Source of the DNA: Azorinus chamasolen
Lineage: Eukaryota > Mollusca > Bivalvia > Cardiida > Solecurtidae
DNA length: 64,000 nt
Assembly: GCA_963576725.1 (NCBI GenBank)
Contig: OY755243.1
Location: 76,282,106-76,346,105 of the forward strand
Direction: 5' to 3'
Part shown: one piece after another, positions 56,468 through 64,000 of the stretch
Numbering within the stretch: position 1 is the stretch's first letter
How the letters are laid out: each line of letters begins with the position of its first letter
Made by a program: the position numbers and the translations under genes
Notes under the pieces: generated by a model
The model's input: the letters and a program-made list of their open reading frames with translations, nothing else
Databases searched by the model: none
Told to the model about the DNA's origin: nothing

Positions 56468-56645
56468 AAATATGCCCAGAGTCCACCAATACTTTGGCAA
56501 GGCACTGATTCATTCGGAATCGCGTGTTTAGTCCAATAACAATTTAAGATAGTACACAATATCCTCACTGAATACAAAGGCTATCCATCGTGAAAAGTTT
56601 ATCAGTTGCTCATTTACAAAACTGAACACCCTGCACGACTATGTA

Positions 56646-57000
56646 CAGTAGAACCTCTCTTAAGTGGCCATTTATTTATTGAAAATAAGAATATTAAAAA
56701 TCTGGTGGTTGCTTAACCCTTTCCCTTATTTAAGCGCATTTTGACGCATCTGCAAACAGAGTAGACCCAGATCAGAAAGCTCCTATAGGAGTCGTCTGAT
56801 CAGGGTCTGCTCTATTTGCGTATGGTGTATTATAGATCTGATTCTACAGCTTCTGCCTGAGCCAAAATGGCATGTGTTCATGAATATACTATTATAAAAA
56901 TAATCTTATTAATATTCACGACGTCATTATTTCCTACATGGATATCCATCAGAGAAAGAGTTAATGCAGGGCAAAGGTAATGCAGGAAGCTCCAATAGCA
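56646..57000. mobile_element. PAL-E MITE carrying PAL-B (56713-56964)
   Basis: PAL-B full length with TTAA on both sides and palindrome 56751-56819; PAL-E arms GGTGGTTGC and TGCAGGGCAAAGG flank it, cut at 57000. Confidence 0.8.
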
Positions 57001-57604
57001 GGCGTGCCGCCCCCCAACAAACCTTTGAGTAATTTTATTAGATCTAGATCTTATAAAGATCAATAAAACAATAATTTAATATGAGTTATTTTTTCCCTGT
57101 TCGCAATTGGATGCCATCGCTAGTGTCTTTGTACAAATACACTATATATAGTGATGTCATCCAACTTTTAAAAATCTACGCCCCCTCTACGTAGATAGCC
57201 ATACGTAGATCTACATTTCGCACGTGCGTACGTAACATCAATTTGAAAGGCGCAAACATTATATGGCTAAAATGGATAACAAATCGAAGGCTTAATTAAT
57301 TAAGGGGGTGGGGTTCGATAGACTTTGATAACCTATTTCCTCGTATTGGCGCCGTTTCTAAATCATTTCTGAAACACAGTGGTTTCTAAACTTTACCATT
57401 CTGAACTTTTCAGGGGGAGCATGCCCTCGGGTTCCTATATAAAAAAAAATACAAGCATTGCATGATGGCCGGGTTACACCATAAATTTAGCCCCATTCCC
57501 CCATATTGAAACATTTTGACCCCTTTTGTAAAACCACTTTTTGAAACCACTGTGATACATAAAACATTTGTTTCACAGGAGGAAATGCTCTATGTATATA
57601 TCTA
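57000..57604. repeat. Repeat of the AGGCGTG...GGGGGAGCATGCCC type with PAL-A fragments
   Basis: Resembles 42863-43200; diverged PAL-A arms at about 57365-57395 and 57535-57595. Confidence 0.5.
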
Positions 57605-58153
57605 TTATGGAAGGCCGGAGCGCCATGCGAAATGCTAAATGCGATTTACGAAATGCAAAATACGAAATGTTTAATGACAAATGCTAAATGACAAATGCCA
57701 ATTGCTATTTGGAGACTTCTAAATACTAATTGCTAATCACATTGTACTGAATGGCTGAACTGGATAAGTCAGTTTGTAATGCGAGATCTGTATCTTTTTC
57801 CAATATACATACAGTATTATATATTTTTATTCTTCGATCGTGCCTCGAAATAACGTAAACTGATATCATAATCTCTGTGAACCTCTCGCCATGCAAAATG
57901 CGAAATGCTAACTGCGATTTGCTAAACGATTTGCTAAATGCAATTTGCTTAATGCCAAATGATTGAAACCATCAAAATATCACGTTTCACACAAGACAGT
58001 GCTTTGATTTACATAAGATGGGATAAAGATAGGTATACTTGGAGACAAATACATTTGTTTGCATTAGTTTAAAGATTGGGTTTTAATTAGAGTCTATGTT
58101 TTTCCTACAGCACAGGTATTTCGCATTTAGCATGGCGCACCGGCCTTCCATAA
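57605..58153. mobile_element. MITE with terminal inverted repeats and AAATGC repeats
   Basis: Ends TTATGGAAGGCCGG.GCGCCA and complement; inside, many AAATGC(G/T)AAATGC-like direct repeats. Short flanking match (TCTA, possibly ATCTAT). Confidence 0.75.
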
Positions 58154-58259
58154 TCTATAGATACTGCCTAACTCAGTGCAAGAATAAAAACAATAAAAGT
58201 AGTGAATAGAAAGTCTTCAAAGTAAGACAAAGCGAAGGAGAAAGTGAAATAGTGTTAGG

Positions 58260-60410
58260 ACAGGAAACATTTAAAATCAGATAAAACACCACTTCATGGC
58301 CTTCAGGGGTGGCTATAAAGGGAGGGGTGCAAGACACTCTTAAACCCCTCTAAGTCTGACTGCTGAACGGCATATGCAGGCAAACTGTTCCATAAAAACA
58401 ACCGTATATGGGTAAAAGGAATACTTAAAGCAGTTTAATGGTGTGTGGATCTGCCTGTGTGATAGCGGATGCATATGACGTGTCATCCTCGAAGGACTCT
58501 CAAGATATGTGGGTACCTGAACAGCAACATAACGATAAACAATTTTGTAGAACATGGTCAGTCGTCCAATGTCTCGTCGGTCGCGTAAAGTCTGCCAATT
58601 TAAGTTTTCTAACATATGTTGTTTACACTAGAGTAGGAAGAATAATCTGAACTTACCCATCTTGCAGCGCGTCTCTGAACATTTTCCACTTTGTTAATAT
58701 TTATTTGGGTATGAGGGCTCCAGACTGATAATGCATACTCTACCTGAGGTCTAACTAAAGTTTTATTGGCAACTTCTCTGATTTTGGTATTTTTGGTACG
58801 AATTAATGTTCCTGAAGAGAAAACTAAGAGTGTTATGCGCTGAAGATGTTATATTATCAACATGTTTGTTCCAAGAGAGATCTTTAGATAAAGTTACCCC
58901 AAGGTACTTTGCATAATCAACACAATCTAAAATTTGGCCATGTAATGTGTAATCAAAATTGATCTTTCCTTTACTTTTAGATATAGATAGAACTACACAT
59001 TTGCTGGGGTTAAATTCCATATCCCAAGTTTCTTCCCATTTGACTAGATTATCAAGATCATTCTTGAGGGTATAGCAGTCTTGAATGTTATTTATTGCAA
59101 GGTAAACAGCAGTATCATCAACGAATAGTCGAACTTGAGATGTTATTTTGTCAGGGAGGTCATTTATATAATAAAGAAACAATAACGGACCGATGACTGA
59201 GCCTTGGCCGGGGTACTCCAGAGGAAACAGGGACTTCTGATGATCACTCACCTTCTAAGACAACCTTCTGTGTTCTCCCGATAAGAAAGTTTTTAATCCA
59301 AAGTACAGTAGACTTATTGACACCATGAACATTTAACATGTGAAGTAGTTTCAGATGGTTTACTTTATCAAAGGCTTTGCTAAAATCTAGTAGAACTAGG
59401 TCTGTTTGGTGTCCCTTTTTTAAGTTTAAACTGAGTTCATCAACAAGCTGTATGAGTTGCGTTTCGCATGATCGGCACTGCCTAAATCCGTGCTGCAATT
59501 CATACAAGATGTGTTAATTTATCGAGGTGGTCCGAGAGATTAGAGGCGACAATATGTTCCAGTACTTTACATAAAATACAGGTCAGAGAAATAGGCCGAT
59601 AATTTACTGGATCCTCCTTGTTACCTTTCTTGAAGAGTGGAATCACATTTGCTGAGGTCCAGGTTTTAGGAATAAAGCATGTATCAATTGATTTTTGAAA
59701 AAGTAGTTGAAGAATTGGAGAGATCTGCATGGTGGCTAAGGTTTTTTTTAAGAATTAGTGGCTTAATGTTGTCTGGTCCGGCTGCCCTGTCTGGTTTCAA
59801 GTTAGACAGTTGTTTCTGCATCCCAGAGACACTAATAGAAATATTTGGCACTTCCGGGTAACTTTTGCAGGATGGGTCAGTAGAGATATTGCAATCATAA
59901 AGAGTAGAAATACACGATTGCGCTAAAGTTAAAGGTGCAATTAATAGGGGTAAAAACTGACTGGAACTGCTTGTTTAGAGGATTTGCTTTTTCCTGGTTA
60001 CCAGTCTTAATGAAACCCGTGGTGTTATCGCGGAGAGGGGATATGCCTGATGCATCACTTTTTGCATTTTTTTATCAAGTTAAAAAGCTTTTTTGAGTTA
60101 AAATGTGACGCATTATTTTCAGTATTTCCTTCTTCTTGAATTCCAAATATATATTCTATGTATCTATTGTATGACAATTTAATTTGAATCTTGACATGGT
60201 TTTTCAGCTTAATAAATGATGCCCTGGTAGTGTTGTTTCCTGCTCTTTTTTTTTTTTTTTTACATTTTTGGTATATTTTGTCTCTTTTTCTAATTAATTT
60301 TTTAATGGGTTGAGTAATCCAGGGTAGAGATCTCTTCCCACTAATTTTTTTGCCAGGTACAAATTTTGAAATGCCAGATGTAATAGATCTAGAGTCAGAT
60401 AATTTTTGAC
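58260..60410 (-). mobile_element. 5'-truncated non-LTR retrotransposon (CR1/Jockey-like), broken RT
   Basis: Minus strand. In order: KRSLPWITQPIKKLIRKRD linker (about 60350), RT blocks ANVIPLFKKGNKEDPVNYRP (59500-59730), LDFSKAFDKVNH (59244-59507), QGSVIGPLLFLYYINDLP and LFVDDTAVYL (58763-59251), then a C-terminal NLNWQTLRDRRDIGRLTMFY block (58340-58615). Several frameshifts. No endonuclease domain. Confidence 0.88.
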
Positions 60411-60411
60411 G

Positions 60412-60560
60412 TCACAATGGTTTAAAACTACACAATTCTAATATTTTCCATTTTCTGGTAAATGCTTCTTTTTCAGTAGATTTATTCAAAGAGATTGGAT
60501 ATAAAAATAGCCTGATCTGGGTATATATACTATGTTTGCAGATGCGTGAAAACACGTTTA
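60412..60560. mobile_element. PAL-A/PAL-B chimera
   Basis: PAL-A right half (ACAATGGTTT to AAAAATAGCCT) continues directly into a PAL-B right arm and end (GATCTGGGT to GAAAACACG). Confidence 0.7.
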
Positions 60561-60860
60561 TATGTTATGACATAATTTGACGTCGCAGTTCAGAAACAAA
60601 CATTAACAAGTTATATAACGTTATTGTATTTCTGTTTTTGCATTTATGTTTTATATGGGGTTTGAAATAGTGTTGACATAATTTGAATGAACCCTTCATT
60701 TTTTTCTAAGTTTGCACGAGCCATTTTACCCAAAGACATTTAATAAATATACATACAGAGACATATGTATGTATTGAGGGCCTCATGGAAGATTGGTCAT
60801 AACCAAATGAGTACTCTCGTTAAATAAAGTCTTTATTATTATTATTATTATTATTATTAT
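60561..60860 (+). mobile_element. 3' end of a second non-LTR element, ATT tail
   Basis: Non-coding; ends GTTAAATAAAGTCTTTATT followed by about nine ATT units. Plus strand, opposite to the RT at 58260. Confidence 0.6.
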
Positions 60861-61129
60861 ATGTTTGTTTTACCTAACGAATTGCATGCACTAGGCTGTC
60901 ATGCTAAATAGATCAGCTATTATATGACCTTTTCATCATGACTGCGACGTTCCAGCATGCAGTTATCCATTTGCGGATTATCTGTTTGGAAAAGGAAAAT
61001 CAAGATGTGAAACAGAACAGCCAGTGTAATTTGGTAGACGCAAACCAAAGTGCGATTAGCAGGCTGTTCGGATTTAGACGAGGATTTCCGGTCGAGTCGT
61101 TTTATCTCGGTAATCTCCGGTAAAAGGAT

Positions 61130-61766
61130 GAATTCGCCTAATGACCAACTCGCCTACAATTAGATATATAGTAACCCGAATGGTGAATTCGCCTAGAAAG
61201 CAATTACATAGTGATTGTATTTCGCACCTATTGTAAGGTATCGATAACATAACAAAACGTGTTTTCATGTAGTGTTGACCAAGATTGAACTTTTGAGTAT
61301 AGCCCCTGATCATCATATGCATTTGAAAGTTTATATACTCACTCCGTTGATAACCATTTATATTTCGATTTTATATCAAAATATATACTTGTGCGGATGG
61401 AAAGTAAATAAATTCTGGCATGGCATTATTCCCTCCCTACAAAGTCACTGATGGGACTGGGAATTGGATTTTGCCAATTTACTTAAATATGGTTTTACTG
61501 ACTGTGTTATTTTTAAACTAAATTAAAGTAACCCAATATTTTTAATTGTTTAATTAAAAAAACAACAACATTTGGATAAGAAAAGAACAAGGCAAGTTCT
61601 TGTTACAAACAGCTTTGTTTCATTGGCATGTTACTGGTAGATCTACCTGTAATATAAGGTGTGAAATACAATCACTATATAATTGCTTTCTAGGCGAATT
61701 CACCATTTGGGTTACTATATATCTAATTGTAGGCGAGTTGGTCATTAGGCGAATTCACCAGCACCC
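61130..61766. mobile_element. Foldback element, about 105-bp inverted repeats
   Basis: 61130-61240 and about 61655-61766 are complementary with few mismatches (GAATTCGCCTAATGACC...). AAAAGGAT flanks both ends (61122-61129, 61767-61774). No coding inside. Confidence 0.85.
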
Positions 61767-61774
61767 AAAAGGAT

Positions 61775-62289
61775 AAATGGATTATTCCGATAAATGACGG
61801 AGCTTGCCGAACTAATTGCGATCGCTTATAGAGGGGATTTCCACTTGCTATAAATAAATGCAAAACATATTTTCGTGGAAAGGGCAAGGTCTTCTCGAAA
61901 ACAAGAGTTTGTGAACTAAACCACTTGACACGGTGTCACCAATTTGCCAAGTATATTGGGTCAAGAATTGTAATTTACAATTAAGGAAATATGAAGGTAA
62001 GTCTTATTGTCGTTTTTAGAGAACATATTTATTATAAAAGAGACATTGACCACATTGACGTGTGTAACAGTTTTACAGTACACTGTATTTCAAAAAATTT
62101 CTAGATCTAAGTCAACAACAACAACAACAGTTCACAATATACTTTCCGGCGTGTTCAATGTGCTTGTTTTTACTAGAGTGTATTTCTGTACACAGTTAGC
62201 CAATATACACATCAGTCGGTCACTGTGAAATTCGAATGTAGCCAATTAAGTTTTTCAAGATTTTATTTTTCACAATAGGCCTACCATGT
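61775..62289. other. Low-repeat stretch
   Basis: No element recognised. ATGAAG followed at once by GTAAGTC at 61991-62003 could be a first exon on the plus strand, unproven. Confidence 0.3.
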
Positions 62290-62396
62290 GCAATTAATGG
62301 TTTCAAAACTACACATTCTAAGTTTTTTCTTTTCTGTAGAATTATTCAAAGAGGTTGTGTCTAAAAATAGCCTAATATATGAGGTAATGAGTTAAC
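62290..62396. mobile_element. PAL-A right half
   Basis: AATGGTTTCAAAACTACAC to ATGAGTTAA. Confidence 0.65.
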
Positions 62397-62417
62397 TGAG
62401 GCTAGCTACTCTACACA

Positions 62418-62667
62418 TTAACCCTTTCCCTCATATATAAACGTGTTTTCAAGTATCTGCAAACAGAGTAGACCCAGATCAGATGGCTCCTAGAGGAGCC
62501 GTCTGATCAGGGTCTACTCTGTTTGCTAATGAAATTTGATAGACCTGTGTCTTTAGTTTCTTAAATGGCTACAAAGTTTCACCTGCAATATTTCGTTATT
62601 ACTATTATGTCGATGAATAAACAGTAGGTATTGAAATTTGAATAAACTCAGGACAGGGAAAGGGTTA
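62418..62667. mobile_element. PAL-B MITE
   Basis: Reverse orientation, full length, palindrome 62458-62525. Confidence 0.85.
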
Positions 62668-62847
62668 AGGTGAAATCATTATTGTACAAAGGACAATTAC
62701 CTTCAGAGCTGCATATACATGTAAGATGTACATGTAAATTAAAACAATTTCAAGAAAAACTTCTTTATTTCTCAACCAAAACCTTTGTTGTGACTGCTCT
62801 TTAGAATTGTCTCGAAGAGACAATTCTAAAGAGTGGTCACAATTAAC

Positions 62848-63209
62848 CAGGGTTCTGACGAGGATTGAAAATATTTGAGACATGTGTCCCATTGACAGTT
62901 AAAAAGTAGGGACATTTTCAAAATCTGTGAGACACCGACAAGTGTGAAAATATTTTTTCAACCATTATTCATTATGAAAATGCTATGTTTATGAATCTGT
63001 GAATCTATGACTGATTTCCTTAATATGTAAATATTTTCTCTGATCATATTCACAGTTTGATTTGATCTAAATCTGATCTGGTTACTTTGGACTATTCTGG
63101 TAAGAACTGACATTTTTGAGACATTTGTCCCAGTGACAGTAAAAAAATTGGGACATTTCTCATTTTGATGGGGAAAATGTCCCAATTTCTCACCCTCGCA
63201 AGAACCCTG
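62848..63209. mobile_element. 362-bp MITE, CAGGGTTCT ends
   Basis: CAGGGTTCTGACGAGG / CCTCGCAAGAACCCTG; TTAAC on both sides. Confidence 0.8.
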
Positions 63210-63249
63210 TTAACATAAGCCGGGTTTAGTGGAGAAAAGATGATTTTTG

Positions 63250-63402
63250 CAGGGTTTTCCCTGACCCCCATTTTCTATTGAAATGTCCCTTAAATTTTAC
63301 AAATGACCCTCAAGATTAAGAGGGTCTGTTCTTTACTTTATAGAGAGGGGGTCAAGAAGACCCTCAAATTGGTCTTTTTTAAGGGGTCAAGGGAAAACCC
63401 TG
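63250..63402. mobile_element. 153-bp hAT-like MITE
   Basis: CAGGGTTTTCCCTGACCCC / GGGGTCAAGGGAAAACCCTG; GATTTTTG / GATTTTAG flanks, 7 of 8 matching, as expected for hAT. Confidence 0.85.
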
Positions 63403-63587
63403 GATTTTAGTATTTGCATGAGAACGCACTAGCTTAAATTTATCTGTAGCTCTGTCCCTTGACTAGGGAGTTGATGGATTGTTCGATAAGTTTACTAAAA
63501 TGATGGAGATCGATTTTGTGATTTGTTGGTGGGGGACAATCAATACAGTTGCTGCATCACTGTTAATTACAATTAACTCACATTGTG

Positions 63588-63760
63588 TAACCCATTACCT
63601 GTTCAATATTCATAAGAAATATATAATGACATCATAAATATTTATCAGCTGATGTACAATTTTCAAGGGTATTTGTTGCTTTGACAAAACTGTAGAATCA
63701 GATCTATATCATATGTTATAAGCAAATGGAGCAAACTCTGATCTGAGACGGCTCTTACAA
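63588..63760. mobile_element. Truncated PAL-B MITE
   Basis: GTAACCCATTACC start, GAATATTCAT flank and one diverged arm. 63761-64000 is plain. Confidence 0.6.
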
Positions 63761-64000
63761 ATGACCTGTGGTTCTAGTAATTAAAGTTAAGGTTATATGT
63801 TAGTTATTATTTCTTTTTATCAAAAGCATAAATAATTCTGGTAACTTAAGCTAATTACAGAAATTTAATGGGATGATTGAAAAGAAAATGAAAACAACAA
63901 TCTTGAATAGTTTCGAATTATGTATTCATTGATTTCCACGTATCAAATTTGACTCTTACCATGCAAACACTAAACTTTTGTCACACCTGCTTGTCATGCT

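Larger units (their letters stand above)
62704..63454. mobile_element. PAL-C MITE carrying two hAT-like insertions
   Basis: CAGAGCTGCATATAC to TCTGTAGCTCTG; interrupted at 62848-63209 and 63250-63402. Confidence 0.8.

Overview
This is metazoan nuclear DNA: AT-rich, long introns, GT-AG splicing and a very heavy load of transposon-derived repeats. Repeats that open with AACAAGAGCTG or CAAGAGGGCC and carry runs of GACGAC resemble repeats common in bivalve genomes, so a bivalve mollusc is my best guess (inference). Two protein-coding genes are visible, both complete and both on the minus strand.

ATP6V0B (47274-56371, 7 coding exons, 219 residues) encodes the V-ATPase c'' proteolipid. DBT (17441-41612, 11 coding exons, 493 residues) encodes the mitochondrial E2 transacylase of the branched-chain 2-oxoacid dehydrogenase. 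They lie head to tail with about 5.5 kb between them and share no known pathway. I found their exons by matching conserved protein motifs and checked that every splice phase joins in frame.

The rest is mostly small hairpin MITEs, named here by their central palindrome. PAL-A has a stem with AAACCATTGTGATAAATAG and an apex in TTTGCTCC. PAL-B has a stem with GCAAACAGAG.AGACCC.GA; its variants are B' (TTTGGATCCAGATGAGA) and G (GCAAACAGTGTAGACCC). PAL-A, B, B' and G all have TTAA-CCC ... GGG-TTAA ends. PAL-C has a stem with CCTATGTTGTGACCACTC and CAGAG ... CTCTG ends. PAL-D and PAL-E have TA-CAGTAAAACC ... GGTTTTACTG-TA ends and arms with GGTGGCTGCTTAA. Several are nested, which reveals target duplications (TTAA, TA, about 8 bp).

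Layout: 1-17.4 kb is DBT 3' flank, made of MITEs, one large hairpin with tandem repeats and one pol III-like unit. 17.4-41.6 kb is DBT; its intron 7 (20.4-30.2 kb) holds a 1.2 kb SINE-like insertion with a 14-bp duplication, then about 6.9 kb of unclassified repeat DNA with a near-identical 911-bp duplication. 41.6-47.3 kb is intergenic. 47.3-56.4 kb is ATP6V0B; intron 1 holds a truncated non-LTR reverse transcriptase. 56.4-64 kb is the ATP6V0B 5' flank, with a promoter-like ETS/M-box pair, a second truncated reverse transcriptase and several inverted-repeat elements.

The most unusual signals are: one 14-bp hairpin apex, GCTCCTATAGGAGC, shared by hairpin families with different arms and different termini; a minisatellite that reiterates the DBT exon 9/intron 9 junction, including its splice donor; and Glu in place of the expected catalytic-motif Asp in the DBT active site.
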